Shown here: positions 1 through 8,136 of the stretch, one piece after another | Layout of the letters: each line of letters opens with the position of its first letter | Position numbering within the stretch: the stretch's first letter is position 1 | From: Natrialba swarupiae | GTDB lineage: Archaea > Halobacteriota > Halobacteria > Halobacteriales > Natrialbaceae | Reading direction: 5' to 3' | Length of the DNA: 64,000 nucleotides | NCBI RefSeq assembly: GCF_008245225.1 | Contig: NZ_VTAW01000020.1 | Span: forward strand, 1 to 64,000 | Notes under the pieces: model-generated | What the model saw: the letters and a program-made list of their open reading frames with translations, nothing else | What the model was told of the DNA's origin: nothing | Databases searched by the model: none | Translations under genes and position numbers: made by a program

Positions 1-109
1 AGTTCAGCCGAGAAGGGTGGAGTCTGACGGGGATCTGCTCCCCTCTGGCGAACTAAGATTGAACGTGAAACAGGGTATGGTTACAGCGTCGTGTCCGTGG
101 AGGGCTCGC

Positions 110-1960
110 TCAATCGTGTGGGTGAAATCGCTTGATAGCCCTGTCGACCGCGTCAGTCTGCCCGAGAAACGTCACCCGGTCACCGTCCTGCAATCGATGA
201 TCGCCGGTCGGCACCTCAGTCGTGCCGTCCTGGTGGGTGAGCAGGCCGACGATACAGCCGTCGGGAATCTCGGCGTTGACTTTGGCAATCGTCTTCCCAA
301 CGAGGTCGGGGGCTGTCACCTCAATCTCCTGGACGTCGCCGGTCCGACCGAGTTCGTTCATCCAGGCCGACAGCGACGGGCGCTCGAGGACGTTCTCGAG
401 CGACCAGGCAGTCGCCATCGAGAGGTCGATCGCCCGGACGCCGAGTGACTCGAAGGCGTCGACGTTGTCGGGCTGGTTGACTCGCGAGGCGACCTTCTCG
501 ACGCCGAAGGTCGTCTTCGCGAGCTGGCAGACCAGCAGGTTGACGTCGTCGTCCGGCGTCGCGGCGATGACCGTCTTCGCGTCCGACGCCCCAGCAGACT
601 TGAGGACATCGGCGTCCGTCCCGTCGCCCTCGAGCGTGCGAAGTGCCCGTTTACGGGATTTTTCGACCGCGTCGGGGTCGTAGTCGACGAGCAGTACGTT
701 TTCTCCGTCTTTTTCGAGCCGTTCCGCGAGCGAGAGGCCGACTCGGCCTCCGCCAACGATTATCGTGCGCATTGGTGACACCTCGAGGTAGTCTGCGATC
801 TGTCGTGCGAGGCCGGCCTGGAGGACGACCGTCGCGAAGATAATGAGAAAGACGGTGCCGGCGAGCAGCTGGGCCTCCTGGGGTCGTCCAAGAGCCTGGA
901 GTTCGACGGCGAACAGCGTCGCAACGCTTGCGGGAATAATCCCTCGTGGACCGACCGCCGAGAGAAAGAGCCGCTCGCTGCGGGTAAAGCGCTCGCTAGT
1001 CGTCGACAGATAGATCACCGCTGGCCGAAGCACCATCGTGATCGCGACGACGATGGCGAGCCCGGCCAGCCCGAGCGTACGGATGTCCGCGAAATCGATC
1101 AGCGCCGCCAGTGCGACGAAGACGAAAGACAGCACGACCACCGACAGGTCGTCGAGGAAGTCGATCACCACCTCGTGGTGGGGCAGGTCGATGTTGCCGA
1201 GCGCGAACCCGGCCATCGCGGCAGCGGCGATCCCCGTTTCGTGGGCGATCAGTTCGGCACCACCGTAGGCGACGACGATCCCTGCAAGCACGATCAACCG
1301 CGCATGTAACGGTCCGGTTTTCGGTGTAAGATCTCCGTGACTGAGCACCAGCCACACGGTCCCGGCGACGAGGGCACCGACCGCCAGTCCGACACCTAGC
1401 CGCCACGCGAAATCAGCAACGAAGTGTGTGAGACCGCCATCTCCGGCGATTAACACTTCGAAGACGACGACCACCAGGATCGCTGCGGTCACGTCGTTGA
1501 TCACGCCCTCCCCCTCGAGGACAGCGGCGACGTGGTCACGGACGGTGACAACCTGTAGGATCGGGCCAACCACCGTCGGTCCCGTCGCGATCAGCAACGC
1601 GCCGACCAGCAACCCGACTTCAATACTCGTCTCGAGGAAGACAACGACGGCGGCGGCCGCCCCGAGCCAGGTGATCGCTGCCCCTCCCGTCACCATCCGC
1701 GTCAGTGCCCGTGGGCTCTCACGCAGTTTCTCGAGGCGAAGGTGGTAGCCACCCTCGAAGAGGATGATCGCGACGCTGACACCGACCATCGCCGAGAGTC
1801 CGTTTCCGAACGTCTCCCGCGAGACGAAGCCGAGCACTGCGGGTCCGATCACGATTCCGGCGACGATCAGAAAGAGGACGCTCGGAATCCGGAGCCGATC
1901 CGCGAGGACCCGGGAGGCGACACCCAGTGTCAGGATCAGCGCAACGATTGCGACGAGCAT
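110..1960 (-). CDS. Cation:proton antiporter with C-terminal TrkA (RCK) domain, copy A
   Basis: Membrane monovalent cation/proton antiporter of the CPA (NhaP/Kef) type, expected to exchange Na+ or K+ for H+. About 390 N-terminal residues form roughly a dozen hydrophobic segments. A Rossmann TrkA-N domain follows (GGGRVG near residue 397, acidic end of the second strand), then a TrkA-C domain to the end, implying control by a bound nucleotide. A GTG lies just before the chosen ATG. A near-identical 617-aa paralogue lies at 34322-36175 in the opposite orientation. It is last in an apparent unit with the TauE permease, a small peptide and the rhodanese-MBL gene. Ion specificity cannot be read from sequence. 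Confidence 0.93.
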   Translation of the reverse strand: MLVAIVALILTLGVASRVLADRLRIPSVLFLIVAGIVIGPAVLGFVSRETFGNGLSAMVGVSVAIILFEGGYHLRLEKLRESPRALTRMVTGGAAITWLGAAAAVVVFLETSIEVGLLVGALLIATGPTVVGPILQVVTVRDHVAAVLEGEGVINDVTAAILVVVVFEVLIAGDGGLTHFVADFAWRLGVGLAVGALVAGTVWLVLSHGDLTPKTGPLHARLIVLAGIVVAYGGAELIAHETGIAAAAMAGFALGNIDLPHHEVVIDFLDDLSVVVLSFVFVALAALIDFADIRTLGLAGLAIVVAITMVLRPAVIYLSTTSERFTRSERLFLSAVGPRGIIPASVATLFAVELQALGRPQEAQLLAGTVFLIIFATVVLQAGLARQIADYLEVSPMRTIIVGGGRVGLSLAERLEKDGENVLLVDYDPDAVEKSRKRALRTLEGDGTDADVLKSAGASDAKTVIAATPDDDVNLLVCQLAKTTFGVEKVASRVNQPDNVDAFESLGVRAIDLSMATAWSLENVLERPSLSAWMNELGRTGDVQEIEVTAPDLVGKTIAKVNAEIPDGCIVGLLTHQDGTTEVPTGDHRLQDGDRVTFLGQTDAVDRAIKRFHPHD

Positions 1961-2147
1961 CACGGCGAACCACGCAGCAGTCCGGTATTGGTGGTCCCGA
2001 GTAGTTCATACTGCTGGACAAAACGATACACACACCGATCGTACTCGAGACGCCATCGCGGGACACAACAGGTGCCCAGACGCGACCGGATGTATGCTGG
2101 CTGTTGTCCGGTAGTAGCAGCGCTGTGCTGTCGTCCCCGCGGAGACA

Positions 2148-3176
2148 TCAGTCGCCTCCGTCAAGGGTCGTTTGTCCGTGTGATTCGTCCGATCCGGTTT
2201 GCTGAACGACCTGGTAGAGGATCATCGCGGCGACGAAAAACGACGACCCGACTAACAGGAAGACGCTCACGAACTCGAGTGAATCGGTGGCGAACCAGTC
2301 GGAGAGTTCCGAAAGCGCGATGCCGACGCTGGCAAACACCATCATCATGCCGAAGTAGACGATCACGTCGTTCTCCTCGACGATCGTCGTCGCCGCCGAG
2401 CCGATCTTGGCGCCAAGGGCGCTCCCAACCAGCAAAAGCGAGACCACCGTCAGATCGACGCTGCCGGACATGCCGTAGGTGAACGTTCCGAACGCACCCG
2501 AGAACAGCCCGGCGAACAGGCTCGTCCCGACCGCAGCCGTCAGGGGCGTCCCGATCAGGTAGTGGATGGCAGGCATGCGGATGAAGCCGCCGCCGACGCC
2601 GATCAGTCCCGAGACGAGGCCGACGCTCCCGCCAGCGCCGGAGATCGTCCACACCGAGGCTCGACCGCCCGACGTCAGCGAGATCATCGGCGGAACGGTG
2701 TACGACTGGATCTTCTGTCCGATCGCTGGGATCTCGTCACCGTCCGCGTCGTCCGCCTCGCTTTCGTCTTCGTCCTCGAGGTTGTAGGCGCGTCGCAGGA
2801 ACAGCGCCCCGATCCCGCCGAGCAGGAGGATGTACGCGATGCCCGTAACGAGTTCGGCGACGCCCAGCGCCTCGAGGGCGAAGACGAGCCGACTGCCGAG
2901 TTCGATCCCGATCGAGAGGACGACGAAGAGGATCGCGCCGAGTTTGTAGTCGACCTGGCCGACGTCGTAGTGTTTCAGGACGGCGATGACGGAGGTCCCG
3001 AAGTAAAACGCCAGCCCGCTCCCGATCGCGACGGAGGCGGGGTAGTCGAGGATCAACAGCGTCGGCGTGATCAGGAACGATCCGCCCATCCCGAAGAAGC
3101 CGAACAACACCCCGACCATGAAGCCGAAGCTGACGAACAACACGAGCAGGGTCAGGCTGAGTCCCAGTATCTCCAT
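2148..3176 (-). CDS. Sulfite exporter TauE/SafE family permease, copy A
   Basis: Integral membrane protein of 342 aa with about eight hydrophobic segments in two halves, each starting with a glycine-rich helix (GFFGMGGSFLITP near residue 30; GVGGGFIRMPA near residue 193). This is the TauE/SafE pattern. Family members move sulfite, sulfoacetate or other small organosulfur anions. An acidic cytoplasmic linker separates the halves. It starts 3 nt after the stop of the 45-aa peptide gene and lies upstream of the antiporter on the same strand. The adjacent persulfide-dioxygenase gene suggests export of sulfite made by persulfide oxidation; that role is inference. A close copy is at 33220-34248. 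Confidence 0.92.
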   Translation of the reverse strand: MEILGLSLTLLVLFVSFGFMVGVLFGFFGMGGSFLITPTLLILDYPASVAIGSGLAFYFGTSVIAVLKHYDVGQVDYKLGAILFVVLSIGIELGSRLVFALEALGVAELVTGIAYILLLGGIGALFLRRAYNLEDEDESEADDADGDEIPAIGQKIQSYTVPPMISLTSGGRASVWTISGAGGSVGLVSGLIGVGGGFIRMPAIHYLIGTPLTAAVGTSLFAGLFSGAFGTFTYGMSGSVDLTVVSLLLVGSALGAKIGSAATTIVEENDVIVYFGMMMVFASVGIALSELSDWFATDSLEFVSVFLLVGSSFFVAAMILYQVVQQTGSDESHGQTTLDGGD

Positions 3177-3179
3177 CGA

Positions 3180-3317
3180 TCAGTTCACCTTGTCGGAGCG
3201 GATCGTCTTGGCGATCGACTCGAGCCAGCCGTAGGCGACGTAGAGGACGATCGCCTGGACGAGGATGAAACCGACGACGCCGAACGCGCCGGTAACTCCA
3301 CCTTCGATTCCGAGCAT
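3180..3317 (-). CDS. Small single-span membrane peptide paired with TauE, copy A
   Basis: A 45-codon ORF beginning MLGIEGGV and ending RSDKVN, with one hydrophobic helix (about residues 10-30) and a short charged tail. It fits precisely between the rhodanese-MBL gene and the TauE permease, with 3 nt to the permease start. A counterpart of 49 codons (33070-33219) occupies the same position at the second TauE locus; both share an ILVQAxxLYxxYGxLE core. The conserved position and core support a real gene, perhaps a permease subunit or chaperone. No function is known to me. Confidence 0.75.
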   Translation of the reverse strand: MLGIEGGVTGAFGVVGFILVQAIVLYVAYGWLESIAKTIRSDKVN

Positions 3318-3344
3318 AGTCGTGTAGATGGGCGTGTCCTCGAA

Positions 3345-4520
3345 TTAATCGTCAGCGACGGCGCTGTCCTCGGTCGCGGCACAGCGGTTGGGACCGAGCT
3401 CGAGTTCGTTGCGTTCGTCCTCGTCGTCGGGTTCGTAGACGCCGAGGTTCGTCTCGATGACCTTCTCGTAGTTCGGGGGTTTGGAGGGCAGATTGTCGAA
3501 CATGTGTTCGACGAACGCGTCTTCCTCGAGCTGGATAATCTCGTTTTTCGCCCAGATCTCGCCGACGGTCGAGAACATCGGCATGCCGGGTTCGACGTCG
3601 ATATACTCGCCGCAGTTGGTCAGCGAGAAGTGGCCGGGCAGGATCTTGACGTGGTCGGGCAACGTCCCGATCTTGTGCTGGAGCGTCTCGTACTGGACGC
3701 GGGCACCCGATTTGGCATCTTCGCCGGCGAACTGGAGTTCGGTACGACCGATCGATTCGACGAACAGCGTGTCACCGGTCAGCAATGCCTCGTCCTCGAC
3801 GAGATAGGAAGTCATACCGGTCGTGTGACCCGGCGTATGGACCGCCTTGATGGAGACGTCGCCGACCTCGACGGTCTCGTTTGGTTCGAGGCCGTCGAAC
3901 TCGAACTGCGGATCACGCGTGTTGGCGGGCTCACCGAGATGGTAGGGAACGCCGTACTTCTCGGCGAGGTTCCGGCCCGCGGAGATGTGGTCGGCGTGGA
4001 TGTGCGTGTCGAAGACCCGCTCGATTTCGTAGCCACGCTCGGCGGCAGCACCCTCGAAGGCGTCTGTTGCCCGGGTGACGTCGACGAGGGCTGCCTTGCC
4101 GGTGCGTTTCGAACCGATCAGGTAGCCCAGACAACCCTTTGCACGACGCTGCAACTGGAGGAGTTCGAGGTCATCTCGCCCGGTCGCGATCGGGACGACG
4201 TCGTAGACCAGACTCCAGTTTTCCATGCCACCCTCGACGTGGGCGACGTTGTCGAAGCCCTCGACCTCATCGAGGTACGCGGCGAACTTGCCGGCCGAGC
4301 GCCCCGTTGCACACGTGACGACGACTTCGTCGTTCGTGTCGTACTCTTCGGGGTCGAAGTCACCAACGAGTTCGTCCTCACTGCCGGAGTACTCGACGTT
4401 TTTAGCCTCGGCGATGCGCCAGTCCTCGTAGTCTTCCGGTGCTCGTGTGTCAAAGAGCACGTCGAGATTGTCAGCTTCGATTCGATCCCGTAGCTCTGCT
4501 GCCGAAATGGCCTCTGGCAT
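3345..4520 (-). CDS. Rhodanese-metallo-beta-lactamase fusion, persulfide dioxygenase-like (copy 1)
   Basis: 391 aa. Residues 1-110 are a rhodanese domain with Cys70 in the TCATGRS loop. From about residue 120 a metallo-beta-lactamase domain follows, with HIHADH at 173-178, TPGHTTG and a TGDTLF strand, typical of ETHE1-like persulfide dioxygenases that oxidise glutathione- or protein-bound persulfide to sulfite with a mononuclear Fe. The rhodanese comes first, whereas CstB-type proteins carry it C-terminally. It lies 27 nt upstream of the small peptide-TauE-antiporter run, so sulfite export is an attractive partner function. A paralogue with the same order is at 53831-55024. Substrate specificity is inferred. 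Confidence 0.9.
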   Translation of the reverse strand: MPEAISAAELRDRIEADNLDVLFDTRAPEDYEDWRIAEAKNVEYSGSEDELVGDFDPEEYDTNDEVVVTCATGRSAGKFAAYLDEVEGFDNVAHVEGGMENWSLVYDVVPIATGRDDLELLQLQRRAKGCLGYLIGSKRTGKAALVDVTRATDAFEGAAAERGYEIERVFDTHIHADHISAGRNLAEKYGVPYHLGEPANTRDPQFEFDGLEPNETVEVGDVSIKAVHTPGHTTGMTSYLVEDEALLTGDTLFVESIGRTELQFAGEDAKSGARVQYETLQHKIGTLPDHVKILPGHFSLTNCGEYIDVEPGMPMFSTVGEIWAKNEIIQLEEDAFVEHMFDNLPSKPPNYEKVIETNLGVYEPDDEDERNELELGPNRCAATEDSAVADD

Positions 4521-4640
4521 ACAGTATGAACCTTGAACTGCCCAATATTAAGACTTCGAGCAGCCAGAATAATTGGTCCTTTTGGGCAGTCTGTGACGGA
4601 CTAGGGGCAAGAAGGTACAGAAGTTGCCGACACCGGATTG

Positions 4641-5687
4641 TTACTCGTTGGCGCGATTGTCCGAGGAGCGTGCGTGACCGTCGTGTTCGACTGCCGTTGT
4701 GGCGAGTCCAGCGGAGAGTGCCGGTACGTCCGGGTCGGTAACCGAACCCTCCGCCTCGAACTCCTCGAGCGAACGCGGGAACGTTCGCAGTTCTTTGTGG
4801 ATGGTAATGCCGGCGATCGCTCCCTCGCCCATCGCGACCGGGATCTGGCTGTATCCCGGCGTGAGGTCGCCGACCGCGTAGACGCCGTCGACCGACGTTT
4901 GGCCGTAGTCGTCGACGGCGACGGCACCGGCCTCGGTGTGCTCTATGTCGAGTCCCGCGACGAGTTCGTCGTGGTAGGCAGAGCCGTACATTGGGAAGCC
5001 GCCCCTGTAGGCACGAACCTGCCCGTCTTCGAACTCGAAGGACTCGAGCCAGCCGTCGTCGCTCTTGTTCATCCCCGTAATTTCAGCAGTGACGACGTCG
5101 ACAGGGTGGTACTCGAGCATCGTCGCCGTCTCGTCGCTCCAGGACGGGTCCTCGCCACGGGTGAGCAAGTCGACGTCGTCGGTGAAGTTCAACAGGATCA
5201 TCGCGACGTGTGCGCCAGCCTCGCTTGCCCCCATCACGTAGACCGGTTCGTCGACGAACATGAAGGCGTCACAGAGGAGGCAGTAGTGCAGTCCCCGGCC
5301 GGTTGGCGGAAGCGGTGGATCGGGCCGTTTGTCGGCAAAGCCCGTTGCGAGAACGACCCGAGAGACCCGATAGGATTCAGCATCCGTCTCGACGCGGAAG
5401 CCGTCATCGGCCGCATCACCGAGCGGCGTCACCGACTCGACGAACCCCCGTTCGAAGTCAGCGCCATATCCCTGGACTTGTTCGCGGGCGGTCTGTAGCA
5501 GTTCGTTGCCCGATGTTTCCTCCGTGATACCGATCACGTTGTGCGTCTCTTGCATCATTGCGGCACGTCCACCACCCCGGTCGATGACCACTGTATCAAG
5601 TGCCAGCCGTGTCGTGTACAGCGCACTCGTCAACCCAGCGGGTCCGCCACCGACGACTGCAACGTCGTAATCGAATCCCGTATGCAT
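4641..5687 (-). CDS. Thioredoxin reductase-like FAD/NAD(P) oxidoreductase
   Basis: 348-aa flavoprotein with an N-terminal FAD-binding GGGPAG at residues 13-18, a redox pair Cys136-x2-Cys139 (YCLLCDAF), a second nucleotide-binding stretch (MGASEAG) and the C-terminal FAD motif AVGDLTPGYSQIP. This is the layout of low-molecular-weight thioredoxin reductases. The NADPH-binding Arg pair is not obvious and the C-terminus carries about 40 extra acidic, Ala-rich residues, so partner and cofactor may differ from the canonical enzyme at 45053-46081. It lies 120 nt upstream, in strand order, of the rhodanese-MBL gene, separated by a promoter-like gap. Probable role in thiol-disulfide reduction. Confidence 0.82.
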   Translation of the reverse strand: MHTGFDYDVAVVGGGPAGLTSALYTTRLALDTVVIDRGGGRAAMMQETHNVIGITEETSGNELLQTAREQVQGYGADFERGFVESVTPLGDAADDGFRVETDAESYRVSRVVLATGFADKRPDPPLPPTGRGLHYCLLCDAFMFVDEPVYVMGASEAGAHVAMILLNFTDDVDLLTRGEDPSWSDETATMLEYHPVDVVTAEITGMNKSDDGWLESFEFEDGQVRAYRGGFPMYGSAYHDELVAGLDIEHTEAGAVAVDDYGQTSVDGVYAVGDLTPGYSQIPVAMGEGAIAGITIHKELRTFPRSLEEFEAEGSVTDPDVPALSAGLATTAVEHDGHARSSDNRANE

Positions 5688-5764
5688 GTGCTCGAAAGCT
5701 GTCGTCGGACAGGTAAAAATGTATCCTAGCGGGTGTTTAGTCCCTCCTCACGCGTCCTGCAACA

Positions 5765-5850
5765 CTACAGTAGTCACTGAAAGCCAGTGTACACCCAATC
5801 GCACGGAGGCTACGCGATTGGTGTGTAAACAGTTTCAGTTGTTACTATAG
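5765..5850. repeat. Palindromic element family A, copy A1
   Basis: An 86-bp imperfect inverted repeat. The left arm starts CTACAGTAGTCACTG and the right arm ends CAGTTGTTACTATAG, around a GCGATTGG / CCAATCGC core. Similar arms recur at 21348-21433, 22970-23055, 63262-63346 and, diverged, 28088-28272. No ORF. It lies in the gap between the flavoprotein start and the 100-aa ORF stop; it may act in RNA as a hairpin or be a MITE-like element. Confidence 0.75.
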
Positions 5851-5873
5851 CGCAACCATCAACTGGCAACGTG

Positions 5874-6176
5874 CTACTCGAGACACGCAGTTACCATCCG
5901 TTCCGAAACGTCTGGCCGGCCCGTCGCGCTCATGGCCAGAACGATGCCGGCTGTCGAGAGGCCAGCTTCGTCGAGCGTGCGAGCCTCTGCTTCGACGTCC
6001 GAGCGGCCACGTTCGTAGTAGCGTTCGTTGATCCGGTCGTGGTACTGCAGGACCAGCTCGAGTGCGAACTGTTTGACTGGCGACTGTTTGCCGTCAGTCG
6101 ACGGGCCGCTGGCTGCTAGCTCGTTAATCCGGTCGACCAGCTCATCAGGGTCGCTGCTCACGGTAGCTTCACCCAT
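5874..6176 (-). CDS. Uncharacterised 100-aa acidic protein
   Basis: A soluble, acidic, largely helical protein with no recognisable family signature. It starts at ATG 6176, preceded on its strand by a good TATA-like GCGTATAAGT about 25 nt upstream, as expected for a leaderless haloarchaeal gene. Codon use matches its neighbours. It stands alone between the repeat A1 and the peroxiredoxin gene. No function can be proposed. Confidence 0.6.
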   Translation of the reverse strand: MGEATVSSDPDELVDRINELAASGPSTDGKQSPVKQFALELVLQYHDRINERYYERGRSDVEAEARTLDEAGLSTAGIVLAMSATGRPDVSERMVTACLE

Positions 6177-6334
6177 ACATCTCTATCGGTCGTGAAGCTA
6201 CTTATACGCTTTCGACGAACTGGCGGCTCAGACTCGTGTTGTCGCCGACAAAAATGAAACTGGCAGGAAGTGAGCCCGGTATATCGTGGAACAGACTCAG
6301 CCGGGCAACTCACCGTCGCGTCACAGAGGTTCGC

Positions 6335-7012
6335 TTACGACTCGCGTTCTTTCAGCGTGAACCACCAATCGTAGGACTCGTAGCCCTCCTCGTCAGCTTC
6401 GGCAGTTCGTGCTTCAGCCTCGTCGACGGTTCCTGGCGGTGAGAGCAGGACCTTATCGCCGAAGTTCTCGTTCTCGGGCCAGTTGGCCGGCAGTGCGACA
6501 CCTTCCTGGTCGGACGTCTGGAGTGCCTCGAGCGAGCGCAACACCTCGTCGACGTTGCGGCCGATCTCCTTGGGGTAGTAGAGAACCTGGCGCGTGATCC
6601 CATCAGGGTCGACGATGAAGACCGCACGGACAGTCGATGACCCCTGGCCGGGATGGACCATCCCGAGCGCGTTGGCGACATCGCCGCTTTCGTCGGCAAT
6701 AATCGGGAAGTCGATCTTCTCGTCGATCTCCTCGTCGATCCACTCGGTCCACTTGATGTGTGAGTGGACGCGGTCGATCGAGAGGCCGATCAGTTCGGTG
6801 TTCAGCTCTTCGAACGCCTCGCGGCGCTGTTCGAAGCCGACGAACTCCGTCGTACAGACCGGCGTGAAGTCACCGGGGTGGCTGAAGAGGATGAACCACT
6901 TACCCTCGTAGTCGTCCGGAATCGACTTTGGACCGTGGGTCGTCTCTACCTCGAGTTCGGGAAACTGGTCGCCGATGAGTGGGAATCCACTCTCGTCGCT
7001 TTCGTCAGTCAT
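6335..7012 (-). CDS. Peroxiredoxin, Prx6 (1-Cys) type
   Basis: 225 aa. Reduces H2O2 and organic hydroperoxides with a peroxidatic cysteine, Cys53 in the [14 protein letters not shown] motif. The long C-terminal arm of the Prx6 group is present. Archaeal relatives usually carry one or two resolving cysteines near the C-terminus around a YDWWF motif. Here that motif reads [10 protein letters not shown] and the protein has no other cysteine, so it should be a true 1-Cys enzyme needing an external thiol. The thioredoxins and flavoprotein reductases in this window are candidate electron donors. Stand-alone gene. Confidence 0.93.
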   Translation of the reverse strand: MTDESDESGFPLIGDQFPELEVETTHGPKSIPDDYEGKWFILFSHPGDFTPVCTTEFVGFEQRREAFEELNTELIGLSIDRVHSHIKWTEWIDEEIDEKIDFPIIADESGDVANALGMVHPGQGSSTVRAVFIVDPDGITRQVLYYPKEIGRNVDEVLRSLEALQTSDQEGVALPANWPENENFGDKVLLSPPGTVDEAEARTAEADEEGYESYDWWFTLKERES

Positions 7013-7230
7013 TGCGTTTTGGCTTACGGACCCACCAACTATAACTCCTATTCAAAAAGAAATTTTTCTCCCTTTCCTCATTCAGGTCTGAGAATACGGG
7101 TGGTTTTTTCGCTATTCGAAAACGGTGCCGTGGCTGGCAATAACGCACGCTGGTGGGAGATAGGGCCAAAACAAAACGAAACAAACGAAACGATTTGCAC
7201 TGCACCTAGTACCGTTCCAACCGTCGACTG

Positions 7231-7268
7231 ATGGGTGAAACCGGCTGACTGCCATCGGTTTCACCCAT
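7231..7268. terminator. Perfect 13-bp hairpin downstream of the SQR/DUF1641 pair
   Basis: ATGGGTGAAACCG (7231-7243) and its exact complement (7256-7268) are separated by 12 nt. The hairpin begins 22 nt past the stop of the DUF1641 gene and lies in the gap to the peroxiredoxin promoter. It probably marks the 3' end of that transcript. A protein-binding palindrome is an alternative. Confidence 0.5.
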
Positions 7269-7289
7269 TAGTTCAGGGTTGGACCGCCA

Positions 7290-8135
7290 CTAGTTCGACC
7301 GTGCCGAACCCATCCGCCGAAGGAACTCGACGAGAACGCCGAGTCCCTGCCGGATGTCGTCGTCGCGAAGCGCACCGAGCATCCCCAGCAGGCCGATCTT
7401 TTTCGGCGGTTCGTCCTCGGTGAACGCACCGAGACCCGACTCGACGGAGTTGATGAGTTCCTCGTCGCCAAGACGACATCCCAGCGCGAGCATGTTCCCG
7501 AGGTTCTGTCCGAGCTGATAGGGCTCGAGATCGGCGTCGGTGTAGGCGTGGCTGAATCCAGCGACCATCATCCGAAGCTCCGTGATCGGCTGGCGGTTCT
7601 CCTGGACGACCGCTACAGCCTCGGGCACCAGGTCCTCCGCGAGCTCGTAGGTCACGTCGAGCAACTCGAGCAGTTCGATCAGCGTCTCTTCGTTCTCACC
7701 GAGCCGTTCGAGCAGCGTCAGCGTTTCCTCGCGCTCGAGTGCGACCCGGATCCGCGCGATAGTCTCTCGGTTCTCACGGACGACCGTCTTGAGCTCCGGG
7801 AGCAGATCGCCGACCAGATCGTCGACGACCTCGAGCATCTCGAGCAGTTCGACGAGCGTATCGGCGTTCTCGCCGACCCGCTGGACGAGCACGAGCGTCT
7901 CCTCTTGCTCCAGGGCCGTTCGTAACTCGGCGATGGGTTCGCGGGAGTCGTGGGCGGCCTCGCGGAGTTCGGGCGCGAGGTCTGCCGAAAGCCTCTGGAC
8001 GACGACGAGCGTCTCGAGCAGTTCGGCGAGTTCCTCGTCGTTTTCCTCGAGCGTCAGTGCGAGTTCGGTTACGTCGGCGGCCTCGAGGGGTGTCTCGTCG
8101 AAGTCGCCGTCTACCGATTGGTCGTTTTGAGCCAT
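7290..8135 (-). CDS. DUF1641 protein with three tandem helical repeats
   Basis: 281 aa, acidic and helical. The C-terminal part (about 190-275, with YQLGQNLGNMLALG and GLLGMLGALRD) matches the DUF1641 family, often encoded beside sulfide:quinone oxidoreductase-like flavoproteins. The N-terminal 195 residues hold three successive ~57-residue repeats (about 23-79, 80-137, 138-195), each with an LVELLExLxVxxxLxxDLxPE core followed by a RExIxxLRxAL helix. It lies 1 nt downstream of the SQR-like gene and is surely cotranscribed. Probably an accessory or membrane-attachment subunit for that flavoprotein; this is inferred from context. Confidence 0.85.
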   Translation of the reverse strand: MAQNDQSVDGDFDETPLEAADVTELALTLEENDEELAELLETLVVVQRLSADLAPELREAAHDSREPIAELRTALEQEETLVLVQRVGENADTLVELLEMLEVVDDLVGDLLPELKTVVRENRETIARIRVALEREETLTLLERLGENEETLIELLELLDVTYELAEDLVPEAVAVVQENRQPITELRMMVAGFSHAYTDADLEPYQLGQNLGNMLALGCRLGDEELINSVESGLGAFTEDEPPKKIGLLGMLGALRDDDIRQGLGVLVEFLRRMGSARSN

Positions 8136-8136
8136 A

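Noticed and set aside
2562-4493. Long open frame of 643 codons on the plus strand
   Set aside because: It lies opposite the TauE, small peptide and rhodanese-MBL genes, whose motifs are clear. High G+C haloarchaeal genes commonly leave the opposite strand open.
4572-4590. ATTGG-N9-GCAGT near the rhodanese-MBL gene 1 promoter as an operator site
   Set aside because: Only one arm fits and the other has two changes. It is kept out of the site list.
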